Shown one piece after another: positions 37,513-45,995 of a DNA stretch of 64,000 nt. How positions within the stretch are numbered: position 1 is the stretch's first letter; the number at the start of each line of letters is the position of its first letter. A program made the position numbers and the translations under genes. The DNA is taken from assembly GCA_964549445.1 (NCBI GenBank), contig CAZJVS010000017.1:30329-94328 (forward strand), in the 5' to 3' direction. The notes under the pieces are model-generated. The model was given only the letters and a program-made list of their open reading frames with translations, was not told the origin of the DNA and searched no databases. Source of the DNA: SpSt-539 sp964549445. Lineage in GTDB: Bacteria > Planctomycetota > Phycisphaerae > UBA1845 > UTPLA1.

Positions 37513-38055
37513 TCAACCGCCCCCGAGATAACCCTTGATCTTCGCCTCAATCTCGTCCCGCACCCGCCGACACACTGTCAGCTTCGCCTCACTATCCCCG
37601 GCCGCCTTGGGCGGATCATCAAACGGCCAGTGCAGGTGTTTCGCCGCATTCCGGAAACTCGGGCACTCCCGTTCTGCGTTGTCGCAAACCATAATCACCA
37701 GATCGAACCGCCGATCCAGAAACGCCTCCGGCCCCTTCGGCCGATACCCGCTGATGTCGATCCCCTTATCCGCCATCGCCTTCACCGCGAGCGGATAAAC
37801 CTCCGACTTCGGCTTCGTCCCGGCGCTCAAGACCTCCCACTCCGCCCCGCCAAGCTTCTTCCAGAACGCCTCCGCCATCTGCGACCGGCACGAGTTCCCG
37901 GTGCACAGGATGATCACGCTCTTCTTCTGCTGAGTTCCTTTCATCGGCGAAGACTCCGCCGGCTTGCATCCGCTTCCAATCGCGCCAACCGCGGCCGCAA
38001 TGGCGAAAACCACTCCCGCACGTGCGTCAATCACAACCGCCTCCCGCCGACTCAC
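37513..38055 (-). CDS. arsC: arsenate reductase, thioredoxin-coupled type, with possible export leader
   Basis: Low-molecular-weight-phosphatase-type ArsC reducing arsenate to arsenite. Catalytic loop CTGNSCRSQMAEAF (Cys51, Arg57) and the resolving pair VCDNAERECPSF are present, ending in the ArsC-type DEIEAKI helix. Two starts compete. GTG 38055 overlaps the arsM stop as GTGA and adds a hydrophobic leader ending GAIGSGC, like a lipoprotein signal (imperfect lipobox). ATG 37944 gives the usual 143-aa cytoplasmic enzyme and has a GGAG nine bases upstream. Last gene of arsR-arsM-arsC. Confidence 0.9.
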   Translation of the reverse strand: MSRREAVVIDARAGVVFAIAAAVGAIGSGCKPAESSPMKGTQQKKSVIILCTGNSCRSQMAEAFWKKLGGAEWEVLSAGTKPKSEVYPLAVKAMADKGIDISGYRPKGPEAFLDRRFDLVIMVCDNAERECPSFRNAAKHLHWPFDDPPKAAGDSEAKLTVCRRVRDEIEAKIKGYLGGG

Positions 38056-38912
38056 GCCGCCTTGACCGCGAGCACGCGCACGCTCGCCGCGAAGTCATTG
38101 ACGTTGTATCGCTTCAACAGCTCCCCGAGCCGATCGTGCAGTCGTTCCGAACCCGCCACCGGCAACGTCTCCGACTCCACCCGCGGCGCCGAGCAGCATC
38201 CGCTCTGGTTCTCAACCTTCGTGTATGCGTTCAGGTCGTTTCCGGAGTCGACGACGGCAACCGAACCGAAGCCCGCCTCGGACAGCGCGGTCTTGTAGTC
38301 CTCAATCAAAATCGCCCCGGCAATGCATCCGACGTAAGCCATCACGTCCGCCGCCAACTCGCCGGGCAGCGGACGCTTCAACGCAATGTCGCTGATCGCC
38401 ACCCGCCCGCCCGGCCTGAGCACGCGCTGAATCTCCCGCAAAACCGCCCGCTTGTCCGGCGCAAGATTGATCACGCAGTTCGAGATCACCACATCGACCG
38501 AATCGTCGGCCAGCGGCAGCCGATCGATCGATGCCAGATAAAATTCGACGTTGGTAATGGATTGGCCGCCAACCCCTCGCGCCGCGCTCGCCCGCGCCCG
38601 CTCGATCATCTCCGGCGTCATGTCGATCCCGATCGCCTTCCCCGCGGGCCCCACCTTCGCAGCCGCCAGAAACACATCAAGTCCTCCGCCGCACCCGAGA
38701 TCGACAACGACCTCCCCGGGACGCAAGTTCGCCGTCGCGATCGGGTTCCCGCACGAAAGCCCCATGTTCGCCTCTGCCGGGATCGACTCCAGCTCCGCCG
38801 CCGTGTATCCAAACGCCTCCGCGACGGCCCGCACGCCCGCATGGTCGTTCGACAGCCCCGATCCGGCCACCGCCGCATACTTGTCGCGAACCGCATTTAT
38901 GATCGAGTTCAT
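38052..38912 (-). CDS. arsM: arsenite S-adenosylmethionine methyltransferase
   Basis: 286 aa from ATG 38912. It converts arsenite to methylated arsenicals. SAM motif VVDLGCGGGLDVFLAA and IGIDMTPEMIERAR; conserved cysteines in GLSCGNP, ISNCVINL and YVGCIAG correspond to the As-binding Cys triad, with an extra CC pair later in GCCSAPR. The C-terminal part continues past the usual core (GSERLHDRLGELLKRYNVNDFAASVRVLAVKAA). Middle gene of the arsenic operon, 24 bp after arsR. Confidence 0.95.
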   Translation of the reverse strand: MNSIINAVRDKYAAVAGSGLSNDHAGVRAVAEAFGYTAAELESIPAEANMGLSCGNPIATANLRPGEVVVDLGCGGGLDVFLAAAKVGPAGKAIGIDMTPEMIERARASAARGVGGQSITNVEFYLASIDRLPLADDSVDVVISNCVINLAPDKRAVLREIQRVLRPGGRVAISDIALKRPLPGELAADVMAYVGCIAGAILIEDYKTALSEAGFGSVAVVDSGNDLNAYTKVENQSGCCSAPRVESETLPVAGSERLHDRLGELLKRYNVNDFAASVRVLAVKAA

Positions 38913-38935
38913 CACACAACTCCCTGGATGCCTCT

Positions 38936-39346
38936 CTACACCGCCGCTCGACTCGTCCGCCGCGGCCGCGGACAGCACGACTCCCCCTCCCGCTGCATGC
39001 AACACAATTTCTCTGGATCGATCGCGAGTATCGTCCTCAGCCGACGCCGGTCCTCCGCGACTCTCGCATCGCCCTCCAACGACCCGCGCAGCCACCCCAG
39101 CGCCCGCCGCACCACCGGCCCGCCCTCGTTTTCCGCCAGTCGATAGTGCATCCACCGCCCCTCCTTGCGACTCTCGATCAAACCTGCCGCCCTCAGCAGA
39201 GTCAGGTGCTTCGAAACCGTCGACGGCGCCAGCTCCAGCAACGCGATGATCTGGCAAACGCACAGCTCGCCACCCCCCAGGCACGCGAGGATCCGCACTC
39301 GGCTTTCGTCAGCCAGAGCATTCGTAATCGCCAGAAACTCCCGCAC
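38936..39346 (-). CDS. arsR: ArsR-family metalloregulator
   Basis: 136-aa winged-helix repressor. The As(III) site ELCVCQIIALL (the CVC motif of ArsR) lies at the start of the helix-turn-helix, followed by APSTVSKHLTLLRAAGLIESRKEGRWMHYRL. A Cys-rich tail (LCCMQREGESCCPRPRR) is unusual and may add metal sites. First gene of the arsenic operon; a perfect 10-bp palindrome lies 10 bp upstream of the start. Confidence 0.95.
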   Translation of the reverse strand: MREFLAITNALADESRVRILACLGGGELCVCQIIALLELAPSTVSKHLTLLRAAGLIESRKEGRWMHYRLAENEGGPVVRRALGWLRGSLEGDARVAEDRRRLRTILAIDPEKLCCMQREGESCCPRPRRTSRAAV

Positions 39347-39355
39347 TTTTATCTC

Positions 39356-39383
39356 CTATATTTCGCCATATAACGAAATATAG
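39356..39383. promoter_or_regulatory. probable ArsR operator
   Basis: Perfect inverted repeat CTATATTTCG / CGAAATATAG separated by 8 bp, immediately upstream of arsR in an otherwise GC-rich region. AT-rich palindromes of this form in front of arsR are typical ArsR/SmtB operators. It probably overlaps the operon promoter. Confidence 0.75.
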
Positions 39384-39417
39384 AGTTCCCCACCCACGTC
39401 GTCAAGCAAACAAAGAA

Positions 39418-39446
39418 GGCCCGCGGCCGGTGCTCGACCGCGGGCC
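39418..39446 (-). terminator. intrinsic terminator for a leftward transcript
   Basis: Stem GGCCCGCGG / CCGCGGGCC (9 bp) with an 11-nt loop. Read leftward it is followed by a T-rich tract (TTCTTTGTTTGCTT). No annotated minus-strand gene lies just upstream, so whatever transcript it ends is not explained by the coding annotation. Confidence 0.6.
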
Positions 39447-39781
39447 TCAACGGCTCCCTTCCCCTCTCCATCGCCGGAAACCGTCGCTCCGTCCCCTACG
39501 GGCAGCTGGCAGGACTGCCCGAATTCAACAGACAGCAGAGTAGAATCGGTGTGTCACTACGGCTAACCGGCGAGCCACGCGCTTCCGGATCGGTCGTAAG
39601 GGCTCGCCGCATGCCGGAACCGCGCCGCGACCACCACGACATGGCACGCATCCTAGACCTGCTTCGTTAGGACCCGATGTCCGCGGCGTCAGTTTCCGGT
39701 GAAAATTTCGTTAAGCCTCCATGCGCGGTTCCTGCCGATTTCTCGCAGTTTTTGCGCGGTGTCACGCGCCGTAACGGCGAA

Positions 39782-39810
39782 TTGACATGCCGCCCCCGAA
39801 TGCCGATACT
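39782..39810 (+). promoter_or_regulatory. candidate promoter for the gene at 39978
   Basis: TTGACA at 39782-39787, 17-bp spacer, GATACT at 39805-39810 (four of six -10 matches). It would give a 5' untranslated region of about 160 nt, long enough for further regulation. Called from sequence alone. Confidence 0.4.
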
Positions 39811-39977
39811 TCAATGTGAATAAGACAACCCCATGCGTGTCGGTGCGACGGGGACGGGTAGTTGCCTCACCAGCCGCCGTTCGGAACAGCCGAATGCGAC
39901 GGCCAGCCCCCGACACGCGGGAACGTAACCTCACGAATTGCCCCGACGGGTTCAGTCCCAACTAACAGGAGTTTCCT

Positions 39978-41447
39978 ATGGCCGGCGCACGGCCCCAGCA
40001 GCGTGCCAGCGGGATCACGGGCGTTCACGTCTGGTTGATCGTCTTTGTCTGCCTCTTCCTCGCCAGCACGACCTTCCTCGTGCTCATGTTCACCAACCAG
40101 GAACAGCTCCGGCAGGAAGTCACGACCGCGCAGAACAAGCTGAAGTCGGCCCTCGGCCCCGACGCCGGCGTCCCCGCCATCACGGCCATGCAGAGCCAGG
40201 CCGCCTCGGCGAACAAGTCGCTGGCCAAGCTCATGTACGAGACGCTTCGCGCCATGTCGACCCGCCTGACGGGCGTCGCCGACGACAACACCCAGACGGT
40301 CGAAACCAAGTGGAATGCCATCGTCGATGACATTGCCTCCGGCGGTAAGGTCCCCAACGCCGAACAGATCGGACGCTCGACCGGCGCGATCCCCGCCCTG
40401 CAGGTGATGTACGAGTGGTTTGTAGCCGAGAACCAGGCCAAGACCGCCTCCGCCGCCGCCCTCGACGAGACCAACAAACGTCTCGAAGAAGCCCAGGCCC
40501 GCAACAAAGAACTGGAAGAGGACTTCAAGACCAAGCTCGACGAACTCGACAAGAAAGTCGCCCGCATCTCCGCCGACAAGGACGACTTCAACAAGACCAA
40601 GACCGCCGAAATCGACGACTTGGGCAAGAATATCTCCGCCAAAAAGGACGAGCTGACCAAGCTCGCCGCCGACATGCGCAGTCAGTCCGAAGCCCATCAG
40701 GCCGCCATGGGCAAGTACGAGCAAACCATGGCCCAGCAATCCGAATTGCTCGCCGCCTACCGCTCGCCCGGCCCCGAGGGCACGAACGAACTCGACACGG
40801 CCCGCAAGCCCGTCGGCAGGATTCTTCGTGCCCGACCCGGCGACCCCATCGTCCACATCGACCTCGGCAAGGTCGACGGCGTCAAGCTCGGCATGCCTTT
40901 CGCCGTCTATTCCTATGAGAAGCCCGTCCCGCCCGACGGCCACGGCAAGGCCACCCTCGAAGTCGTCGGAGTCGGCGCCCACACCGCCGAGTGTCGCATC
41001 GTCACGCCCCCGCCGGCCGACGAGCCCATCCTCGAAGACGACCTTGTCGGCAACATCCTTCTCAGCCGGATGAAATCCAAGCGTCCGCGCTTCGTCATCA
41101 TCGGCGACTTCGACTCCGACTACGACGGTGCGTCCGATCCGGCCGCCTACGACAAGATCGTCGCCTTCGTGAAGCGCTTCGGCGGCGATGTGGTCGAAGA
41201 TGTCGACGCAACCACCGACTACGTGATTCGCGGTCGCCGGCCCGATGCAGGTCCGGCCCCCGCCGGCGGCGCCAGGGATCAGACCGCCGCGACCAAGACC
41301 CGTCGCGCCGCAAAGGACGCCGTCTTCTACGACCGCTCCATCCGCCACGGCCAGGCCCTGGGCATTCCGCGTCTCTCCCAGGATCAGTTCTTCAACTTCG
41401 TCGGCATCGAACTCGGCCGCGGTACCAGCCAGCGTCTCGAGCCGTAG
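39978..41447 (+). CDS. membrane-anchored coiled-coil protein with barrel-like module and BRCT-like C-terminus
   Basis: 489 aa: one span at 17-38, a long coiled coil (about 150-255, charged K/E/D-rich), then the small beta module (278-362: KPVGRILRARPGDPIVHIDL, KVDGVKLGMPFAVYSYE). The last part (369-476) reads like a BRCT domain: RFVIIGDFDSDYD, YDKIVAFVKRFGGDVVEDVDATTDYVIRG, then YDRSIRHGQALGIPRLSQDQFFNFVG, with the GG turn and the final aromatic motif in place. Positive-inside rule puts the C-terminus outside. The same anchor/coil/barrel layout occurs at 11600-12505. SD AGGAG precedes the ATG. Function unknown. Confidence 0.8.
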   Translation: MAGARPQQRASGITGVHVWLIVFVCLFLASTTFLVLMFTNQEQLRQEVTTAQNKLKSALGPDAGVPAITAMQSQAASANKSLAKLMYETLRAMSTRLTGVADDNTQTVETKWNAIVDDIASGGKVPNAEQIGRSTGAIPALQVMYEWFVAENQAKTASAAALDETNKRLEEAQARNKELEEDFKTKLDELDKKVARISADKDDFNKTKTAEIDDLGKNISAKKDELTKLAADMRSQSEAHQAAMGKYEQTMAQQSELLAAYRSPGPEGTNELDTARKPVGRILRARPGDPIVHIDLGKVDGVKLGMPFAVYSYEKPVPPDGHGKATLEVVGVGAHTAECRIVTPPPADEPILEDDLVGNILLSRMKSKRPRFVIIGDFDSDYDGASDPAAYDKIVAFVKRFGGDVVEDVDATTDYVIRGRRPDAGPAPAGGARDQTAATKTRRAAKDAVFYDRSIRHGQALGIPRLSQDQFFNFVGIELGRGTSQRLEP

Positions 41448-41462
41448 AGCTTCCCCCGACGC

Positions 41463-42833
41463 CTACTTCCCGATGCAGAATCGCGCGAAGATCCGCCCCA
41501 GCAATTCATCCGGCACAAGCTCCCCCACCAGCAGCCCGAGCTGCCCCGACGCCTCGTGAAGCTCCAGAGCGATCAACTCCGCCACCTCGATGATCGCATT
41601 CTCTACCCGCGCCAGGTCTTTCGCCCGCTCGATCGCGGCGATCGCGCCGCTGAGCCCTTCGCGTTGCTCCGCCGCCAGCGCAAGCTGACCCTCGCGCGCG
41701 TCGGTCGTCCGTCGTCCGAGTCGCTCCTCGATCGCCGCTCGCAGTGCCTCGCAACCGAATCCCGTCCGCGCGCTGACTGCCGCCGCCGCCCGGCCTGACC
41801 CGCTGCGAAACAATTCCATCCACTCTGACAACGTCCCCACATCGATCAAGTCCACTTTGTTCAACACGAACAGGCAACCGCGATCGGAGTCCTCTTGAAT
41901 CTCAATCGGGCCGCTCGCATCAACGACCCGCAATACGAGGTCGGCCGTCTCCGCTGCGCGCCGCGCCGCCCGCTGCGCCGCCGCGTCCAATTCGTCGTCA
42001 GCCACGTCATGCCCCGCCACGTCCAGAAGCAGCGCCTCCCCCGTCGCCAGCGAAATCGGGGCCGCCAGGCAGTCGCGCGTCGTCCCCGCGACGGGCGAGC
42101 AAATCGCCCGATCCAGCCCCGTCAGTCGATTCAGCAGCGAACTCTTCCCGGCATTCGGAGCGCCGCTCAGCAAAACGCGCGGCAACTCGCCGAACCGCTC
42201 GGCCGAAGCCCCCGCAGCCAGCGTCGCCGTCAGCCGTTCCGAAGTACCGCCGAGTCGTGCCCGCAATTCCGCCGCCGTGATGAATTCGATCGGCTCATCC
42301 GCGAAGTCGAGCGACCCCTCCACCAGCGCCAACAGCTCGCCCAGCTCTTCGCGCGTCGTCCGCGCCAGATCGGACAGGTCTCCCTCGAGCATCCGCCGTG
42401 CGGCGTGCAATTGTGCGTCCGATTGGGCTGCGATCGTCGCGCTGACGCCCTGCGCTGTGGACAGATCCAATCCACCAGCCACAAAGGCACGCGCGGTAAA
42501 CTCGCCCGCCTCCGCGCGCCGGGCCCCACCTGCCACGAGCCGATCAAGCAGCAGCGTCAACACCCCCGGTGCGCCCATCAGGTGCAGCTCGACGAGATCG
42601 TCTCGGGTGTAACTCTCCGGCTTGCGAAATACGAAGGCCGCCGCCGGCAGCCGCGTGCCCGCAACTTCAACGGTTCCGCCGATGCGCGTCCGCGCCGTCA
42701 GACCGCGCGCGTCCGGCGTGAAGACCTCCTCCGCCAGTTCAATCGCCCGCGGTCCCGACAGACGCAAAATCCCGCGCGCAGCCCCCCCCGGCGGCGAACT
42801 CACGGCCACAATTGTGTCGCCAATATCAAACAT
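41463..42833 (-). CDS. mnmE: tRNA modification GTPase MnmE
   Basis: 456 aa. With MnmG it installs 5-carboxymethylaminomethyl-type modification on U34 of certain tRNAs. N-terminal folate-binding domain (DTIVAVSSPPGGAARGILRLSG), helical domain, and inserted G domain with G1 LSGAPNAGKSSLLNRLTG, DVAGHD, NKVDL. The C-terminal FARFCIGK carries the essential Cys of the CxGK motif. Length and order are normal; mnmG is not in the window. Confidence 0.97.
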   Translation of the reverse strand: MFDIGDTIVAVSSPPGGAARGILRLSGPRAIELAEEVFTPDARGLTARTRIGGTVEVAGTRLPAAAFVFRKPESYTRDDLVELHLMGAPGVLTLLLDRLVAGGARRAEAGEFTARAFVAGGLDLSTAQGVSATIAAQSDAQLHAARRMLEGDLSDLARTTREELGELLALVEGSLDFADEPIEFITAAELRARLGGTSERLTATLAAGASAERFGELPRVLLSGAPNAGKSSLLNRLTGLDRAICSPVAGTTRDCLAAPISLATGEALLLDVAGHDVADDELDAAAQRAARRAAETADLVLRVVDASGPIEIQEDSDRGCLFVLNKVDLIDVGTLSEWMELFRSGSGRAAAAVSARTGFGCEALRAAIEERLGRRTTDAREGQLALAAEQREGLSGAIAAIERAKDLARVENAIIEVAELIALELHEASGQLGLLVGELVPDELLGRIFARFCIGK

Positions 42834-42865
42834 TCGCCGTTGCAGAATAGCACAACGGCCTTCGC

Positions 42866-42891
42866 GTAGCGGCCGGTGCCCTCGTCGGCCG
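42866..42891. repeat. short GC-rich hairpin repeat, copy 2
   Basis: Second version of the element at 37431-37456, with two to three base changes that keep the hairpin. It lies in the 80-bp gap upstream of mnmE. Confidence 0.5.
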
Positions 42892-42914
42892 CCCCCCTGC
42901 GTGCATCAGCGCGG

Positions 42915-43463
42915 CTAGTTCGTCTCGAACTCGACCTGCGCGTTCTCGCTCTTATCCGCCTTCACCGTCAGCACCAGCTTGTACTTCATCCCGGGCTTGA
43001 GCGTCACACCGCTCACTTCCTGGTTCGTCAAATTCATCACGCGGAATCCCGACCCAGGATTCCCAAGGTCGTACACCGTGTCCGGCTTCATCTGCGATTC
43101 AGGGTCCGTGTTCTTCGCAACAATCGTGAACTCCGGCTGGTGCGAGTAGTCCGCATTGAACCCCTGGAAGATGCTCACCGTCACCATCGTGATCCGCCCC
43201 AGCTTGTCCGGCTTGGTGATTTCGAACTTGAGCTTCGGCGTCTCGCTGACCTGCTCCTTGACCTTCCACTCCGAATAACCCGAGTACGCCTTCTTCAACG
43301 TGTTCTGCTCGGCATCGTGCCCGTCCAGCTCGATCCGAAGGTAGGTCGAGTCCTTGGCAAGGTTCATCCCGATGTTCGCGCCCTGCATCCCCAGCCCGTA
43401 GTCCGAGCACCCCGCAGCAAACGCCGCCAGAATCAAACCGCCGCAAACCACGCGACCGCGCAT
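42915..43463 (-). CDS. putative lipoprotein
   Basis: 182 aa from ATG 43463, preceded by GGAGAA. Leader GLILAAFAAGC gives a lipobox-like cleavage at Cys19. The mature protein is beta-rich with charged surface (SEWKVKEQVSETPKLKFEITKPDKL, PGMKYKLVLTVKADKSENAQVEF), resembling an immunoglobulin-like or fibronectin-like fold, but no family is recognised. It follows the aquaporin gene with 40 bp between, same strand, so may share its transcript. Confidence 0.75.
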   Translation of the reverse strand: MRGRVVCGGLILAAFAAGCSDYGLGMQGANIGMNLAKDSTYLRIELDGHDAEQNTLKKAYSGYSEWKVKEQVSETPKLKFEITKPDKLGRITMVTVSIFQGFNADYSHQPEFTIVAKNTDPESQMKPDTVYDLGNPGSGFRVMNLTNQEVSGVTLKPGMKYKLVLTVKADKSENAQVEFETN

Positions 43464-43503
43464 GAACTTCTCCTTCAATCCGGTATCAATTGAACCGCAG
43501 CCG

Positions 43504-44232
43504 TTACGCCGGCCGCTTCTCCATAATGAAAGCGTCATAGATGAACGCCGCCAGCACCGCCCCGACGCACGGCCCGATCCAATAGACCGGCTGCTGCTGC
43601 CAGAACGTCGAGAGGTTTCCGCCGAACGCCGCCACAATTCCCGGTCCGAACGTCCGCGACGGGTTCATCGCCCCGCCCGTCAGCGGCCCGCCCAGAAGGA
43701 TGTCGCACGCGATCGTCAACCCGATCGCGAATCCGCCCAGCTTCGGCGCACGCGGATCAACCGCCGTCCCAAAAATTGCAAACACCAGCAGGAACGTCAG
43801 AAACGCTTCGATCAAAATCGCCTTCGCCATCGACAGCTCGGCCGGGTTGTAATTCGGCGTGCCCAGATTGCACGCCGCCGCAACCATCGCGCCGCTGCCC
43901 GTCTTCATCCCGCTGAAGATGAACGCCACCAGCAATCCGGCTACCGTCGCCCCGATGCACTGCGACACGATGTAGGAGATCGCCGTCCCGCCCTTCACTC
44001 GGCCCGTTACCAGCATTGCCACCGTTACGGCCGGGTTGATATGCCCGCCTGAAATATTCATCGCCGCCGAAACCGCAATCGACAGTATCAACCCATGCGC
44101 AATCGCGATCCCAAGCAGCCCCGGCCCGCCCGCCCCCATCTTCGCGTCCATGCAGATCACGCCCGCCCCGATAAAACTCAGCGCGAACGCTCCAACTCCT
44201 TCCGCCACGCACGCCGCGGTGCCCTTCGACAT
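43504..44232 (-). CDS. MIP-family aquaporin / glycerol facilitator
   Basis: 242 aa, six spans with two half-helices. First motif GGHINPAVT is canonical; the second is GGAMNPSRTFGP, with Ser for Ala in NPA (a common tolerated change). The Arg of the selectivity filter (NPSR) is present, as in water channels. AqpZ-like water transport is likely; other small neutral solutes are possible. Divergent from the dihaem cytochrome gene. Confidence 0.95.
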   Translation of the reverse strand: MSKGTAACVAEGVGAFALSFIGAGVICMDAKMGAGGPGLLGIAIAHGLILSIAVSAAMNISGGHINPAVTVAMLVTGRVKGGTAISYIVSQCIGATVAGLLVAFIFSGMKTGSGAMVAAACNLGTPNYNPAELSMAKAILIEAFLTFLLVFAIFGTAVDPRAPKLGGFAIGLTIACDILLGGPLTGGAMNPSRTFGPGIVAAFGGNLSTFWQQQPVYWIGPCVGAVLAAFIYDAFIMEKRPA

Positions 44233-44517
44233 GACGCGCTTTCCTTTCTCGGGCGATAGGCCGATGCTGCCCGATTCACAGACGGGATGACTCTTGCATC
44301 AGCAGCCGTTGCTGCCGAAGCCGCCAAAACCGACCGGAAAACTAGATTCACCCCGCGTTGCTGTCAAGCCGCCGCGCCGAGTCGTGGCACGCGCCCAATC
44401 GCGACGACTATACTCCCGCACGGTCCGGCGAATCGTTGCACGATCGCCGTCCGTCGCCTCGGTCCGGAGGCGCGCGCGGTTTGGAAGTCAACTCATTCTC
44501 GTTTCGAGGGAAGAATC

Positions 44518-45912
44518 ATGATCAACCAAAATATCGGCGCGAAGCGCGCCACCATCGTCCTCATCTCCACGGTCGGCCTCTCCTGGCTCGTCGCCTCGGC
44601 CGACCAGCCCAGCAGCTACGCCCCCGTCGACATCAAACAGGACATCGAAACCACCATCCAGAAAATGTCAGCCGCCAAGGCCGACATCATGAAGCGCCAG
44701 ATGGACCTGCTCAACGAGCGCTACGACCTCTCCGACAAACCCGCCAACGGCGTCAAGATGAGCCGCGGCAAAGCCGTCCAGGCCGGTCCCCGCGCCAAGC
44801 TCGCCGAGGGCCTCACCTGGGACAAGCTCGGCGGCATGTCCCCCGAGGAGATCCTCGACAAGAGCGCATTCCCCAAGGGCTTCATGCCCCTCCCGCATCC
44901 CAACCACTCCGAAGGCGGGATGGTCTTCAGCAAGGAAATGATCGACGAAATCAAGAAGCAGGAAAACCGCGAACTCACCCGCTTCGACCTCGACTTCGAC
45001 ATTCCCACGCACTTCCTCCCCGAGCTGCCGCCCGCCATCTTCCTCACCACCCGCAAAGACCTCGGCGACGTCTCGAAAGGTCAGGTCGTCACCATCAACA
45101 ACTACTACAAGCTCTTCAACGGCATCCTCAACCCCAAGCAGATTGAAGGCCTCCGCCTCCTCGTCACGCCCTTCCCGCAGCAGCAGTTCAACCAGACCGA
45201 AGACCGCCGAACTATCGACCCCAGCCGCGGCGTCACCTGCTTCGACTGCCACGTGAACGGCCACACCAACGGCGCAACCCACCTCGTCGGCGACATCCGC
45301 CCCCAGGAGTTCCGCCACCGCATTGAGGCCCCCTCGCTCCGCGGCGTCAACATCCAGCGTCTCTTCGGTTCGCAACGCGCACTAAAATCGGTTGAAGACT
45401 TCACCGAGTTCGAGCAGCGGGCCGCCTACTTCGACGGCGACCCCGTCATTGCCACAAAGAAGGGCGTCAACATCCTCGAGCGCGGCAGCCAGGTCCACTT
45501 CATGGCCGAGTTCCAGGAAATCCTCGACTTCCCGCCGGCCCCCAAACTCGGCATCGACGGCAAGCTCAATCCGAAGAAAGCGACCGACGCCGAAAAGCGC
45601 GGCCAGGAACTCTTCTTCGGCAAGGCCAACTGCGTGAGCTGCCACCCCGCCCCCTACTACACCGACAATCTCATGCACGACCTGCAGACCGAGCGATTCT
45701 ACAAGCCCCAGATGATCAACGGCGAGATGGCGGTCGGCGACGGAGCCATCAAGACCTTCCCCCTCCGCGGCATCAAAGACTCGCCGCCCTACCTCCACGA
45801 CGGCCGCCTGCTGACGCTGGAAGACACCGTCGAATTCTTCAACCTGATACAGGAGTTGAAGCTCACCGCTGAAGAAAAGAAGGACTTGGTCGCCTTCATG
45901 CAAGCCCTCTAA
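44518..45912 (+). CDS. exported dihaem cytochrome c (CCP/MauG-like)
   Basis: 464 aa from ATG 44518, with GAGGGAAG upstream. A signal peptide is followed by about 200 residues without haem sites, then two haem c motifs, CFDCH and CVSCH, and the family end pattern FPLRGIKDSPPYLHDGRLLTLEDTVEFFN seen in cytochrome c peroxidase/MauG-like proteins. A distal-site Met or His cannot be settled by eye, so peroxidase activity is not proved. Periplasmic. Divergent from aquaporin across 285 bp. Confidence 0.9.
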   Translation: MINQNIGAKRATIVLISTVGLSWLVASADQPSSYAPVDIKQDIETTIQKMSAAKADIMKRQMDLLNERYDLSDKPANGVKMSRGKAVQAGPRAKLAEGLTWDKLGGMSPEEILDKSAFPKGFMPLPHPNHSEGGMVFSKEMIDEIKKQENRELTRFDLDFDIPTHFLPELPPAIFLTTRKDLGDVSKGQVVTINNYYKLFNGILNPKQIEGLRLLVTPFPQQQFNQTEDRRTIDPSRGVTCFDCHVNGHTNGATHLVGDIRPQEFRHRIEAPSLRGVNIQRLFGSQRALKSVEDFTEFEQRAAYFDGDPVIATKKGVNILERGSQVHFMAEFQEILDFPPAPKLGIDGKLNPKKATDAEKRGQELFFGKANCVSCHPAPYYTDNLMHDLQTERFYKPQMINGEMAVGDGAIKTFPLRGIKDSPPYLHDGRLLTLEDTVEFFNLIQELKLTAEEKKDLVAFMQAL

Positions 45913-45941
45913 CGCCGGCGCTCCGGACAGAAAAGAAAAAA

Positions 45942-45967
45942 GGCCCGCAGCCACCCGGCCGCGGGCC
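45942..45967 (-). terminator. intrinsic terminator, mainly leftward
   Basis: Stem GGCCCGC / GCGGGCC with a 12-nt loop. On the minus strand it is followed by TTTTTTCTTTTCTG, a strong T-tract, so it ends the cytochrome gene transcribed leftward from 46586; in the other direction T's are weaker but it may also stop transcription from 45912. Confidence 0.75.
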
Positions 45968-45995
45968 TCTTCATTCTGTTATGAATACTTGTCGC

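Larger units (their letters stand above)
39384..39977. other. 594-bp gene-free region upstream of the coiled-coil/BRCT-like gene
   Basis: No convincing gene. It holds a leftward-reading terminator (39418-39446), hairpin-forming segments on the minus strand (for example GGCGAGCC/GGCTCGCC around 39565-39610, and GGGCAG/CTGCCC around 39499-39520), and a plus-strand promoter (39782). A minus-strand open frame at 39689-39961 has no start signal or family and is not called. The terminator suggests a leftward transcript, possibly a non-coding RNA. Confidence 0.5.

Noticed and set aside
39689..39961. 90-codon minus-strand open frame
   Set aside because: No ribosome-binding site, odd composition, and it overlaps a plus-strand promoter; the region is better read as non-coding.
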